Positions 40,528 through 49,530 of a DNA stretch of 64,000 bases are shown here, in pieces. The stretch comes from Euzebya sp051004735 (lineage in GTDB: Bacteria; Actinomycetota; Nitriliruptoria; Euzebyales; Euzebyaceae). The position numbers were made by a program, and so were the translations under genes. Location: positions 28,375 through 92,374 of the forward strand of contig JBPCKA010000098.1 in NCBI GenBank assembly GCA_051004735.1. Reading direction: 5' to 3'. The notes under the pieces are model-generated. The model did not search any database and was not told the DNA's origin. It saw only the letters and a program-made list of their open reading frames with translations. The first letter of the stretch is position 1. Every line of letters begins with the position of its first letter.

Positions 40528-42525
40528 GTGACCTCCTCCTCCCCCGCAGACTCCCGCCAGGACTCCTCAGCCGAGCCTGTCGCAGACCCGCGGCCCCCGG
40601 CCAAGGGCAGGGTGCTGGCCGGCCGCTATGTCGTGGGCCGACGTGTCGGGGCCGGCGGGATGGCCACCATCCTTCGCGCGACCGATACCCAGATGGACCG
40701 GCAGGTTGCGATCAAGGTGTTGCACCGCCATCTGGCCGATGACCCGCACGTCCGCAGCAGGTTCAAAGCCGAGGCGCGTCATGCGGCGTCGCTGAGCCAT
40801 CCGCACATCGTGGCGGTGTATGACCAGGGCGAGGCCGATCTGCCCTACATCGTCCTGGAACTCATCGACGGGCCTAGCCTGCGCGAAGTCCTGGGCTCAC
40901 ATGGGCCGTTGTCACCCCAAGAGATGCTGGCCGTCGCGGTTCCGCTGTGCGATGCCCTGGCCGGGGCCCACGCCCTGGGTCTGATCCACCGCGACATCAA
41001 ACCCGAGAATGTGCTGGTCACGCCGCAGGGATCGCCCAAACTGGCCGACTTCGGCATCGCCAGGGTCATGGCGGCCACCAACCACACGGCCACCGGCACG
41101 TTGGTGGGCAGCGTGCATTACATGGCCCCTGAACTGGTGGGAGGAATTGAAGCCACTCCCGCCAGCGATCAGTACGCGTTGGCCGTCATGGCCTGGGAAC
41201 TGTTGACCGGACGTAAGCCCCTGCCGGCAGACACCCCGATGGCGATCGCCTTGCGTCACGCCAACGAGGACATCCCCGCGGCCAGCCGCTACTCCCCTGA
41301 GGTGTCACCGGGGCTAGATGCGGTCCTGGCGGTCGCGACGGCACGGGCCCCCTCCGCTCGGTATGCCTCGATGCCGGCCTTTGCGACCGCCCTCATGGCA
41401 GCCGTCCCTGAGGGTCCCGACGCGGTCACCACCGTGGCCGCTGACGGCGCAGTGCACACCCTGATCTTGCAGCCCTCCGACCATGACACCATGGCGTTGT
41501 CGGCGCAGGCCCTGAGTGATCGCCACGCTGCCCAGGAGGCGTTGGCCGAGCGCCGGGCCACACCCGTTCCCGCTGGGCGTGGCCGGCCCCGGCGGACCCG
41601 ACGGCTGGCCAGGATCGCGGGGATCATTGTGCTGGTGCTCGGCCTTCTGGCGGGCGCAGGTTTCCTGTACTGGGACCAGGTCGTGGCACCGGTCGCCACC
41701 GTGCCATTGCTGGTTGGTGACAGCCGCGCCGATGCCGCAACACAACTGCGCGACCTCGGCCTGACCCTTGAGATCGAACGGGAGGAAAATCGGCTGCCGG
41801 AACCACTGGGCACCATCATCGGGCAGCGTCCCGGCGAGGGAACGGAACTGCGGTCCGGCGGTGTGGTCCGCGTGGTGCTGTCGCTCGGCCCGGCGATCGT
41901 TGCGATGCCGACGCTGGAGGGGCAGCCCTACGCCGACCTGGTTCCCGTTCTAGAGGCCAACTTCTTCCGGGTGGACCCACCAACGGAGGAGTTCAACGAC
42001 GTCATACCCGCGGGGACGGTCATCCGCCAGGATCCTCCGGCAGGCGATCCGGTGGCCCAGGGAAGCCCGGTCACCGTGGTGGTCTCACTGGGTATCGAGC
42101 AGGTCGACGTGCCGACGGTGACCGGCACCACCCAGGCCGAGGCCGAGGCCGCCATCTCCCAGGCCCAACTGGGACTGGGAGAGGTGACTGCGGAATACTC
42201 CGATGAGGTACCCCAGGCTGGGACGGTGATCAGCCAATCCGTGCCCGGTGAATCGCAGGTCGACAAGGGCACTCCGGTCAACCTGGTGGTATCGCGTGGT
42301 CCCCTTACGGTCGAGGTACCACCGGTTGAGGGGCTGAGCCCCGAGGAGGCAGCGGCGGCCATCCAGACCCTGGATCTGGTCGTGGCTGCCGAGACCGAAC
42401 CTCAGCCGACGCTGGGACCGTTCGTGGTCGCCCGCGCCAATGTCGTGCGGGGCTCCACACCCGGCGCCGGTGAGGCGATCCAGCGGGGGCAGACGGTCAC
42501 GATCTTCTACTTCACCGCGCGCTGA
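40528..42525 (+). CDS. pknB: PASTA-domain serine/threonine protein kinase (PknB/Stk type)
   Basis: 665 aa from GTG 40528. Cytoplasmic Hanks-type kinase: Gly loop V-G-A-G-G-M-A-T-I, Lys in V-A-I-K-V-L-H, H-R-D-I-K-P-E-N-V, D-F-G-I-A-R and M-A-P-E-L. One membrane helix (about 373-395) leads to four extracellular PASTA repeats, which bind peptidoglycan fragments. It governs cell wall growth and division in Actinobacteria. The usual neighbours (pknA, pstP, rodA, pbpA, FHA genes) are absent, so this may be a secondary kinase. Confidence 0.93.
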   Translation: MTSSSPADSRQDSSAEPVADPRPPAKGRVLAGRYVVGRRVGAGGMATILRATDTQMDRQVAIKVLHRHLADDPHVRSRFKAEARHAASLSHPHIVAVYDQGEADLPYIVLELIDGPSLREVLGSHGPLSPQEMLAVAVPLCDALAGAHALGLIHRDIKPENVLVTPQGSPKLADFGIARVMAATNHTATGTLVGSVHYMAPELVGGIEATPASDQYALAVMAWELLTGRKPLPADTPMAIALRHANEDIPAASRYSPEVSPGLDAVLAVATARAPSARYASMPAFATALMAAVPEGPDAVTTVAADGAVHTLILQPSDHDTMALSAQALSDRHAAQEALAERRATPVPAGRGRPRRTRRLARIAGIIVLVLGLLAGAGFLYWDQVVAPVATVPLLVGDSRADAATQLRDLGLTLEIEREENRLPEPLGTIIGQRPGEGTELRSGGVVRVVLSLGPAIVAMPTLEGQPYADLVPVLEANFFRVDPPTEEFNDVIPAGTVIRQDPPAGDPVAQGSPVTVVVSLGIEQVDVPTVTGTTQAEAEAAISQAQLGLGEVTAEYSDEVPQAGTVISQSVPGESQVDKGTPVNLVVSRGPLTVEVPPVEGLSPEEAAAAIQTLDLVVAAETEPQPTLGPFVVARANVVRGSTPGAGEAIQRGQTVTIFYFTAR

Positions 42526-42584
42526 CCCAACCGGCAGGCCACGCGGAGCCAATGCGGCCGACACACTCCCGTCGGTCAGCCGGG

Positions 42585-43442
42585 CTAGGGGCTGGCCTCG
42601 ACCACCACTTCGCTGATCGCCAGGTCGTTGTAGCGAACGCCGGCGACGGCCCGTTCGACCACGATCCGGAGTCGGTCGGCCATGACGGCCTCTGGCAGGT
42701 CGATGGCCTGGGGCCCCAACACGTTTTGCAGCCTGACCCGGAACTGCCGGTCGGCGATCTCGATGCGTATGGCAGAGGCGTGACCATTCTCTTCGAAACG
42801 GACCTGATCACGTTGATCGCCGCTCCAGATCAGCACCCGACGCACCGCCACCTCCGCAGCCATCGTCACCTCGATCCATTCTTCGTCGCCCGTCCCCTCG
42901 GCCGCTTCGGTCCAGGCGGTCGCGGAATCGCCGTCGATGGCCAACGATGCCGGATGTCCGTCAAGGGCGGTGCTAGCCGACGCGGCCTGCAGTGCCACAC
43001 CGGTGGACATGGACGGATTGTCATCGGCGGTGACTCGCGAGGTAACCAGAGCCAACAGGACCCCTGCGGTCACCAGTCCGGCGATGATGACCAGTGCCAG
43101 CATGACCGGGGGCATGTCACGTCCGGCGGGGCTGGCCGGTGATGGTTGCCTCAGGTCGTGAGTGGTCTGCGGCAGGGCGTCCCCGCCCGGGATTTCCTCA
43201 CGCATCGGCGTCCCGCACCGGGCGCACAGCGGCCGACTCACTGCGTTGCCCGCGCCGCAGGAGTCGCATTCCACCAACCGTGATGCCCGATCGCTGGACA
43301 GGTCACCGGGCAGGTCATCCGCATCCTGCCCGACCGCCGCATCCTGGCGGCGTCTCGGCACCGCAACACCGCAGTGCGTGCAGTACCGGGCATCCTTCAG
43401 CAACGCCTTGGCGCAGGATGCGCAGGTCTGGTGGTCGATCAC
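42585..43442 (-). CDS. Zinc-ribbon membrane protein with discoidin-like C-terminal domain
   Basis: 285 aa. Two zinc ribbons at the N-terminus (C-A-S-C near 7 with C-T-H-C near 22, and C-D-S-C with C-A-R-C near 60-75), one membrane helix (about 112-135), and an extracytoplasmic beta-sandwich (about 145-283) with A-S-L-A-I-D-G-D-S-A-T-A-W-T-E and V-R-R-V-L-I-W-S-G-D-Q-R, typical of F5/8-type or NPCBM-like sugar-binding domains. Convergent with pknB. Such proteins may read the cell surface; ligand unknown. Confidence 0.72.
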   Translation of the reverse strand: MIDHQTCASCAKALLKDARYCTHCGVAVPRRRQDAAVGQDADDLPGDLSSDRASRLVECDSCGAGNAVSRPLCARCGTPMREEIPGGDALPQTTHDLRQPSPASPAGRDMPPVMLALVIIAGLVTAGVLLALVTSRVTADDNPSMSTGVALQAASASTALDGHPASLAIDGDSATAWTEAAEGTGDEEWIEVTMAAEVAVRRVLIWSGDQRDQVRFEENGHASAIRIEIADRQFRVRLQNVLGPQAIDLPEAVMADRLRIVVERAVAGVRYNDLAISEVVVEASP

Positions 43443-43535
43443 ACGTCACCCCCTTTCCGATTCCGTCGTGCTGTGGCCAAGCATGACACGTCTGTCTGCT
43501 GTCACCGTCCGGGTTTGACATTAGGTTCGGCGGCG

Positions 43536-43988
43536 ATGCGTGTGATGCGCCACTTGGGCATGATCGCCGCCGGCCTGGCCGTCGTGGCCAGCTCGTGCGC
43601 CGACGACCAGGCCACCGGATCAATCCCAGCGGTCCAGGCCGACCCGGACTCTTCCTCGACAGCTTCATCGGACCCTGCCCAGTTTCCCGACATCCTCGAC
43701 GCCACGCTGGAGCAGCAGGACGAGGGGGTCTTCTCGGTGACGGTGACGGTCTCCTCCCCCTATGACAGTCCCGAGCGCTACGCCGACGCGTGGCGGGTGC
43801 TGTCACCCGACCGCACTGTGTTGGGGATCCGGGAACTGACCCACGACCATGCCGGCGAGCAGCCGTTCACACGGTCACAACGTGGCATCCAGATCCCCGC
43901 CGACCTGACGCAGGTGATCATCCAGGGACGTGATCTGGCCAATGGCTGGGGTGGAGGGGAGATCACCGTGGACGTGCCGGGTCGGTGA
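43536..43988 (+). CDS. Putative lipoprotein
   Basis: 150 aa from ATG 43536. Lipobox V-A-S-S-C (about Cys21), a Ser/Asp-rich linker, then a small beta-rich domain (F-S-V-T-V-T-V-S-S-P-Y-D-S-P-E-R-Y-A-D-A-W-R-V). No ribosome-binding site; TTAGGT at 43521-43526 could be a -10 for a leaderless message. Not recognised beyond the lipoprotein leader. Convergent with the receiver gene (5 bp between stops). Confidence 0.65.
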   Translation: MRVMRHLGMIAAGLAVVASSCADDQATGSIPAVQADPDSSSTASSDPAQFPDILDATLEQQDEGVFSVTVTVSSPYDSPERYADAWRVLSPDRTVLGIRELTHDHAGEQPFTRSQRGIQIPADLTQVIIQGRDLANGWGGGEITVDVPGR

Positions 43989-43993
43989 ACCGC

Positions 43994-44353
43994 TCACGAT
44001 TCCTGCGCCATCGCCGATACCAGATCCTCTAGTTCTGCGACCCCGAATGGTTTCGGCAGCATCCGCACGCCCTGATCGGCCAACTCCGGCGGCAGACCAC
44101 TCGTCAGGGCGGCAGACAGAAGCGCGACCTGTGAGGGGACACGATCCTCTGCCCGCAGGCGGTCGAGCAGTTCCAGGCCCGTCTCGCCCGGCATCGACAC
44201 ATCCAACAGCAGCGCATCGGGTGGATCCGCCACGATGTGGTCATACGCCTGGCTTGCGTCTGCTGCCAGCACGACCTCGTGTCCCGAGCGGCGCACGTTG
44301 AACTGCAGGATCATGCGCAGATCCGGCTCATCATCCACGATCAGGACACGCAC
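43994..44353 (-). CDS. Stand-alone response-regulator receiver domain
   Basis: 119 aa from GTG 44353, which follows AGGAGG. CheY-like: acidic pocket D-D-E near 8-10, phospho-acceptor Asp in L-L-L-D-V-S-M-P, switch Ser in A-L-L-S-A-A, and Lys in L-P-K-P-F-G. No output domain and no adjacent kinase. The start lies 5 bp after the stop of the molybdopterin oxidoreductase gene on the same strand. Confidence 0.88.
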   Translation of the reverse strand: MRVLIVDDEPDLRMILQFNVRRSGHEVVLAADASQAYDHIVADPPDALLLDVSMPGETGLELLDRLRAEDRVPSQVALLSAALTSGLPPELADQGVRMLPKPFGVAELEDLVSAMAQES

Positions 44354-44357
44354 GGGC

Positions 44358-44969
44358 TCATCCCTCCTGGTAGGAGTACCGCTGCTCGGTGAACGGATCG
44401 GCATCGTTGTGGTACCCGCGTTCCTCCCAAAATCCCCGGCGGTCGGCGGTCATGACCTCGATGCCGGTCAACCACTTGCAGGACTTCCAGGCGTAGCGAC
44501 TGGGCAGGATCAGCCGCAGTGGCCAGCCGTGTTCGACGCTGATGTCCTCACCGTTGCGCCGCCAGGCGAACAGCACATCGTCATCGAGCATCGCGTCCAA
44601 CGGCACGTTGGTGGTGTAGCCCTCCGCGCCGTGCAGCGTCACGTGTGAGGCTTCTGCGGTCGGTCGCAACCGGCTGAAGACCGTCCTGGCCCCCACCCCG
44701 AACCAGTCGTTGTCGAACACGCTGAACTTCGTGACGCAGTGGAAGTCGGCCTGCACGGTCGTCGTCGGAAGCTGCTTGAAATCGGCGACCCTCCACTGCA
44801 TGGGGTTTTCGATGGCCCCCCAGGCCTTGACGTGCTCGGTGTGTTCATCAACCGATGGCGCACGCCCGAAGTGCAGGACCGGCCAGCCCCGGGCCTCGTA
44901 TTGTCCGGGTGGCAGGCGGTCGGCAGTGGGGCTGGTCAGCTTGGAAATCCCTCGTCGGATCATGCTCAT
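44358..44969 (-). CDS. Sulfite-oxidase-like molybdopterin oxidoreductase
   Basis: 203 aa from ATG 44969. Oxidoreductase molybdopterin domain with the metal-ligating Cys in D-F-H-C-V-T-K-F-S, and the C-terminal blocks G-W-P-L-R-L-I-L-P-S-R-Y-A-W-K-S-C-K-W and R-G-F-W-E-E-R-G-Y-H. No signal peptide, so it is probably cytoplasmic. Sequence does not reveal the substrate (sulfite, methionine sulfoxide or other). Followed by the receiver gene. Confidence 0.88.
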   Translation of the reverse strand: MSMIRRGISKLTSPTADRLPPGQYEARGWPVLHFGRAPSVDEHTEHVKAWGAIENPMQWRVADFKQLPTTTVQADFHCVTKFSVFDNDWFGVGARTVFSRLRPTAEASHVTLHGAEGYTTNVPLDAMLDDDVLFAWRRNGEDISVEHGWPLRLILPSRYAWKSCKWLTGIEVMTADRRGFWEERGYHNDADPFTEQRYSYQEG

Positions 44970-44997
44970 GGATTCCTCTTCGTGCTGCAGGCTAGGG

Positions 44998-46032
44998 TCA
45001 TCCGAAGAACACCTGCGCCACCTCAAACACTTCCACCGGCACCCCTTTGAGTTCTCTGGTCGCTTCAGCCAGGGGACAGGCACCGATCTGGTTGCCGTGC
45101 TGACCCACCATGACACCCCATTCCCCTCGCTGCGCATGATCGGTGGCCGCCACGCCCAACGAACTGGCCAGGACCCGGTCGGCGGCATTGGGTGAACCCC
45201 CGCGCTGGACATGGCCCAGCACGGTCATGCGGGTCGAAAAGCCCGTTCGTCGTTCGATTTCTGGCCCCAGCAGGGTTGCGATTCCTCCCAGGATGGGGCG
45301 TCCGAACTGGTCGGTGTCATAGGCCGGCATGGCCAGCGTTCCCTCGACCGGTCGAGCGCCCTCGGCAACCACGACGATTGAGAAGTTGCGGCCCATGCCG
45401 TGTCGGCGCCTCAGGTGGCGGCAGACCGCGTCGAGGTCGAATGGCCGTTCGGGAATCAGGATCGCGTCTGCGCCACCAGCCATGCCCGCGTAGGTCGCGA
45501 TCCAGCCGGCGTGACGACCCATCACCTCAAGGACCATCACCCGGTTATGGCTCTCAGCCGTGGAATGCAACCGGTCCACGGCCTCAGCCGCAATGTCGAC
45601 CGCGGTGGCAAAGCCGATCGTGTGGTCGGTACCGCCCAGGTCATTGTCGATGGTCTTCGGCACGCCGATGATGGGGATGTCATGGTCCTCGCTGAGGATC
45701 CGGGCCGCCGACAGGGTGCCCTCTCCCCCGACGACGATCAGACCGTCCAGATCGTGGATATGCAGGGTCTCCACGATGATCCGCCCGCCGTCGGGGGAAG
45801 CCAGTGGATCGGTCCGACTGGTACCAAGGATCGTTCCGCCCTGGTGCAGGATGCCCCGAATCGCCCCCAGGTCCAGACGTTGCGGCGCCGCCTCCAACAC
45901 ACCCTGCCAACCGTTGCGAAACCCCAGGATGGTGATGTCATAGGACTCCGCACGGCGAACCACCGCCCTGATCACCGCGTTGAGGCCGGGGCAGTCACCG
46001 CCCCCAGTGAGGATGCCGATTCTTCTGGTCAT
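44998..46032 (-). CDS. pfkA: 6-phosphofructokinase
   Basis: 344 aa from ATG 46032. Phosphorylates fructose 6-phosphate. Motifs: G-I-L-T-G-G-G-D-C-P-G-L-N-A, G-G-E-G-T-L and P-K-T-I-D-N-D-L-G-G-T-D. Gly in G-G-E-G-T points to ATP rather than pyrophosphate as donor, while Lys in P-K-T-I-D-N-D is the other type's residue. This Gly/Lys mix is known in actinobacterial ATP-dependent group III enzymes. TACACT lies 9 nt upstream of the start. Confidence 0.93.
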   Translation of the reverse strand: MTRRIGILTGGGDCPGLNAVIRAVVRRAESYDITILGFRNGWQGVLEAAPQRLDLGAIRGILHQGGTILGTSRTDPLASPDGGRIIVETLHIHDLDGLIVVGGEGTLSAARILSEDHDIPIIGVPKTIDNDLGGTDHTIGFATAVDIAAEAVDRLHSTAESHNRVMVLEVMGRHAGWIATYAGMAGGADAILIPERPFDLDAVCRHLRRRHGMGRNFSIVVVAEGARPVEGTLAMPAYDTDQFGRPILGGIATLLGPEIERRTGFSTRMTVLGHVQRGGSPNAADRVLASSLGVAATDHAQRGEWGVMVGQHGNQIGACPLAEATRELKGVPVEVFEVAQVFFG

Positions 46033-46041
46033 GACCTGGGG

Positions 46042-46047
46042 AGTGTA
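46042..46047 (-). promoter_or_regulatory. -10 box TACACT, likely leaderless promoter of pfkA
   Basis: Minus-strand TACACT is followed by 9 nt and then the pfkA ATG (46030-46032), in the divergent region between pfkA and glpK. Confidence 0.45.
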
Positions 46048-46121
46048 TGCAGCGATGAGGTTGTGCATCCCATAGTGTCGGCGCGGCACGATTCGCCCGT
46101 TCAAGGAAGCCCCAGAACCCC

Positions 46122-47648
46122 GTGGCCACCATCCTCACCATCGACGCCGGGACGACCGGAGTCACCGCCCTGTTGTTGACTGACAGCGGCAGGTTGGCCG
46201 GAGGCGGCTATGCGGAGTTCCCGCAGCACTTTCCCCAGCCCGGTTGGGTCGAGCACGACCCGCTGGAGATCATGCAGGCGCTGCACTCCGCCTGCGCCGA
46301 CGCGTTGTCCGAGGCGGATCTGTCGGCGACAGACCTTACCGCCATCGGGATCACCAACCAACGTGAGACCACCGTGGTGTGGGACCGGGCAACCGGCCAG
46401 CCCATCCACCCAGCGATCGTGTGGCAGGACCGTCGTACCGCCGAGGTGTGTGAACGGTTGGTCGCCGGTGGGCACGACGCACAGATCAGGGCAACTACGG
46501 GCCTGGTCGTCGACGCCTACTTCAGCGGAACCAAGATCGCCTGGATCCTGGATCACGTCGAGGGGGCTCGAGAGCGGGCTGAGGCCGGCGAGTTGGCCTT
46601 CGGCACCATCGATACCTGGGTGATCCACCAGTTGACCGGCGGAGTTCAACACGTCACCGAACCGTCCAACGCGTGCCGGACGATGCTGTATGACATCGGT
46701 GCCCACAAGTGGTCCGCGCCCATGTGTCGTCTGCTGGGTGTGCCCGAATCGCTGCTGCCGCAGGTGCGGCCCAGTGCCGGCGACTTCGGCGCCACCGATC
46801 CGTCAAGCTTCTTTGACGCCCAGGTGCCGATCACGGGGATCCTGGGAGACCAACAGGCGGCACTGTTCGGGCAGGGCTGCTGGAGCGAGGGGATGAGCAA
46901 GAACACCTATGGGACGGGCTCATTCGTGCTGCTCAACACCGGCCATACGATGCCGACATCGGCACGGTTGCTGGCCAGCATCGGTTGGGACCTGGGGGAC
47001 CTGGACGGTGGCAACGGACCGACCTATGTGCTTGAGGGGTCCATTTTCGTCACCGGCGCGACGGTGCAGTGGCTACGCGACGGCCTGGGCATCATCAGCC
47101 AGGCCGACGAGGTCGGCCCCCTGGCCCAGTCCGTTGAAGACTCAGGTGATGTGTATTTGGTCCCTGCATTCACCGGTCTGGGGGCGCCTCATTGGGACCC
47201 CTATGCCCGCGGTGCACTGGTGGGTTTGACCCGCGGCACGACCAAGGCCCACGTGGCAAGGGCGGCGGTGGAGGCGATGGCGTTTCAGACCTGTGATGTT
47301 ATCGAGGCCATGCAGGCCGATTCGGGGATCGCGCTTGAGGAGTTGCGTGTGGACGGCGGTGCATCCGCCATGAACCTGTTGTGCCAGTTCCAGGCTGATC
47401 TGCTGGGTGTCGCGGTTCTGCGGCCTAAGGTGCGCGAAACCACGGCGTTGGGGGCGGGTTTTGCCGCCGGTCTGGGGGCAGGAGTGTGGGCCTCGACCGA
47501 CGAACTGGCGGATGTCTGGCAGCTGGACACCCGTTTTGAGCCTGGCATGCAATCCGACGAAGCCGACCGCCGGCAGCGTCGTTGGCGTCAAGCCGTGTCC
47601 CTGTCCAAGGGTTGGGCACGCGACAGCACCGAAGGACCCCGCCAATGA
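46122..47648 (+). CDS. glpK: Glycerol kinase
   Basis: 508 aa from GTG 46122. Makes glycerol 3-phosphate. FGGY fold: L-T-I-D-A-G-T-T-G-V-T-A near the start, I-G-I-T-N-Q-R-E-T-T-V-V-W-D, and the C-terminal F-T-G-L-G-A-P-H-W-D-P-Y-A-R-G and V-D-G-G-A-S-A-M-N. Its stop overlaps the ATG of the next gene. No glpF or glpD is nearby. Confidence 0.94.
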   Translation: MATILTIDAGTTGVTALLLTDSGRLAGGGYAEFPQHFPQPGWVEHDPLEIMQALHSACADALSEADLSATDLTAIGITNQRETTVVWDRATGQPIHPAIVWQDRRTAEVCERLVAGGHDAQIRATTGLVVDAYFSGTKIAWILDHVEGARERAEAGELAFGTIDTWVIHQLTGGVQHVTEPSNACRTMLYDIGAHKWSAPMCRLLGVPESLLPQVRPSAGDFGATDPSSFFDAQVPITGILGDQQAALFGQGCWSEGMSKNTYGTGSFVLLNTGHTMPTSARLLASIGWDLGDLDGGNGPTYVLEGSIFVTGATVQWLRDGLGIISQADEVGPLAQSVEDSGDVYLVPAFTGLGAPHWDPYARGALVGLTRGTTKAHVARAAVEAMAFQTCDVIEAMQADSGIALEELRVDGGASAMNLLCQFQADLLGVAVLRPKVRETTALGAGFAAGLGAGVWASTDELADVWQLDTRFEPGMQSDEADRRQRRWRQAVSLSKGWARDSTEGPRQ

Positions 47649-48202
47649 TGCAGGATGCCTGGGACTTCGAACTGTCCAGCGCCATCGCGGCGCACCGTCC
47701 CACCTTGGGTTGGCTACCCGATCATCTGGTGCAACTGGTTCCCGAGATTCCCGTGCAGTCGCACCTGTTAAGCATGGCCAGTGACCTGTGCGATGCCGGA
47801 CACGTCCATCTGGATATCGTGCTGTGGCTGTTGACCATGACCGAACTGCACTCGGTGATCGTCAGTGAGGAGCACTACGACCGCGGCCCTGAAAGCGTCG
47901 AGACGACCTTTGAGGCAACGGTGTCATGCCACCCACTGGACACCGTCGTCGGGACGCAGTTGTCCACCGCCAGCCATCCAGACGGTCTGCAACTGGACGT
48001 GTCCCTGGCGGTGATGCTCAACACGCCCGGTCACACCGGCCACGCCGATCCAGTGGCAATCGAAGATCCCGACATCGTCAGCTTCGCCCTGGCCCTGCAA
48101 CCCGCCAGCCTGTCGTTCACCGTGGGACCGGAGCGCACCGTTGACCTGGTCGAGTTCTCCCGTGACCTGCTGGACGCCCGGGACTCCTCGATGCGTCGGT
48201 AA
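47645..48202 (+). CDS. Hypothetical protein coupled to glpK
   Basis: 185 aa from ATG 47645 (ATGATG; 47648 also possible). No signal, helix or known motif; the C-terminal half is a mix of acidic and hydrophobic strands (L-Q-L-D-V-S-L-A-V-M-L, F-A-L-A-L-Q-P-A-S-L-S-F-T-V). Overlaps glpK by 4 bp, so it is cotranslated. Not recognised. Confidence 0.65.
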   Translation: MMQDAWDFELSSAIAAHRPTLGWLPDHLVQLVPEIPVQSHLLSMASDLCDAGHVHLDIVLWLLTMTELHSVIVSEEHYDRGPESVETTFEATVSCHPLDTVVGTQLSTASHPDGLQLDVSLAVMLNTPGHTGHADPVAIEDPDIVSFALALQPASLSFTVGPERTVDLVEFSRDLLDARDSSMRR

Positions 48203-48211
48203 ACGGGAGGG

Positions 48212-48973
48212 TCAGGCGGCCCGTTCGGCGTCGATCTGGCGTCCGAGTTCGGCCAGGTTGCCGTTCCCCACGTCGATCTCGCCAGACTTCACCTTGGCGG
48301 CGTACTCATCGACATATTTCTGTCCGCTGAGGAGCATCAACTCATACATCAACTCGTCGGTGGCACTGCGGAGCACGAAGCGGTTGTCGTCCTCACCGGC
48401 ATAGCGGCTGAAATCGAGTGGTTCACCGATGCGGATGCCGACACGCCCGCCCAGTCGGGGGAACTTCGCGCCAGGCGGCATGATCTCGAACACTCCGACC
48501 ATGGCGACGGGGATGATGGGCACGCCAGTGCGTAACGCCAGCCTGACCGGGCCGGTCTTGCCCCGGTACAGCCGCCCGTCCGGCGTACGAGTCCCCTCGG
48601 GATAGATCCCCAACAACTTGCCCTGGTCCAGGATCTCCTGGCCCTTGCGCAACGATGCTTCCCCCGCGTCCCCACCCTCACGGTCGATCGGCATGACCCC
48701 GACATTTTCGAAGAAGTACTTCTGCCAGCCCGAGAAATAATCGCTCTTGCCCAGAAAGAAGATGGGGCGTTCGACGTAGGCCGGCAGGAAGAAATGGTCC
48801 AGGAACGACAGGTGATTGGAGGCAAGGATCGCTGGACCATCCGCGGGAATATGCTCCACACCCTCAACCCATGGTCGGTAGACCGCAGTGAGGATGGGCG
48901 GTAGGAACGCGTGGATCGCCCGGTACATCAATGGCATTCGTTCAGGTGTTGCCACGGGCGTCGTTTCCTCCAT
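48212..48973 (-). CDS. 1-acyl-glycerol-3-phosphate acyltransferase family (PlsC-like)
   Basis: 253 aa from ATG 48973. Transfers acyl chains to lysophosphatidic acid or related acceptors at the membrane. Motif I is N-H-L-S-F-L-D-H (H-x4-D), motif II F-F-L-G-K-S-D-Y-F, motif III Y-P-E-G-T-R-T-P-D-G, motif IV V-P-I-I-P-V-A-M-V-G. Convergent with the hypothetical gene after glpK, so glycerol phosphate supply and acylation lie side by side. Confidence 0.9.
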   Translation of the reverse strand: MEETTPVATPERMPLMYRAIHAFLPPILTAVYRPWVEGVEHIPADGPAILASNHLSFLDHFFLPAYVERPIFFLGKSDYFSGWQKYFFENVGVMPIDREGGDAGEASLRKGQEILDQGKLLGIYPEGTRTPDGRLYRGKTGPVRLALRTGVPIIPVAMVGVFEIMPPGAKFPRLGGRVGIRIGEPLDFSRYAGEDDNRFVLRSATDELMYELMLLSGQKYVDEYAAKVKSGEIDVGNGNLAELGRQIDAERAA

Positions 48974-49048
48974 TGCTCCACGCGACTGCCAGAAGTCTAG
49001 CGGGGCTCCGCCCGATCGTTCACCGCGCTGCGTACGGGATCGGGGCGG

Positions 49049-49054
49049 TACAGT
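49049..49054 (+). promoter_or_regulatory. -10 box TACAGT, likely leaderless promoter
   Basis: TACAGT ends 8 nt before the GTG at 49063, with no ribosome-binding site between. Confidence 0.45.
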
Positions 49055-49062
49055 CCCCCGAC

Positions 49063-49530
49063 GTGGACCCACAACACCGACCAGGCGTCGCCCTGACCGC
49101 CTTTGATCGGCGTACCGCCCAGGCGGTCGTCACGGTGCTGCAGCGGGCGGGCATCGATGCGTGGACCGGGATGGATGAGGATGAGGACACACCTGTCCTG
49201 GTTGCCGAGGGGCTACGTGAACAGGCACTGCAGGTGCTGGGCCAGCGGATGGAGGAGGTACGACAGGCCACGGCCGAGGCGGACCGCAACGCCGCTCGAT
49301 CGGCCACGACGGGCCCTTCCCACCCACCGCGGGATCCTGATGACGTCCACGATGGCCCGCCTTTGGTGATGGAACGATTCCGCAGTATGCGGGTGCTGGC
49401 CGTCGTCATCATGGTCCCCCTGTTGGCTGTCACCCTGGCGCCCACCATCAGAGGGGTCGTCAGGGTGGTGGTGTTCGTCGTGTTGTTGGGACTTGGCGCA
49501 GTGATAGTGGTGCGGCACCGCAATCGATGA
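49063..49530 (+). CDS. Hypothetical membrane protein
   Basis: 155 aa from GTG 49063. The first 60 residues look like a small alpha/beta domain (A-Q-A-V-V-T-V-L-Q-R-A-G-I-D-A-W-T), then a polar linker and two adjacent membrane helices at the C-terminus (about 108-150). Overlaps the following prenyltransferase start by 4 bp. Not recognised. Confidence 0.65.
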   Translation: MDPQHRPGVALTAFDRRTAQAVVTVLQRAGIDAWTGMDEDEDTPVLVAEGLREQALQVLGQRMEEVRQATAEADRNAARSATTGPSHPPRDPDDVHDGPPLVMERFRSMRVLAVVIMVPLLAVTLAPTIRGVVRVVVFVVLLGLGAVIVVRHRNR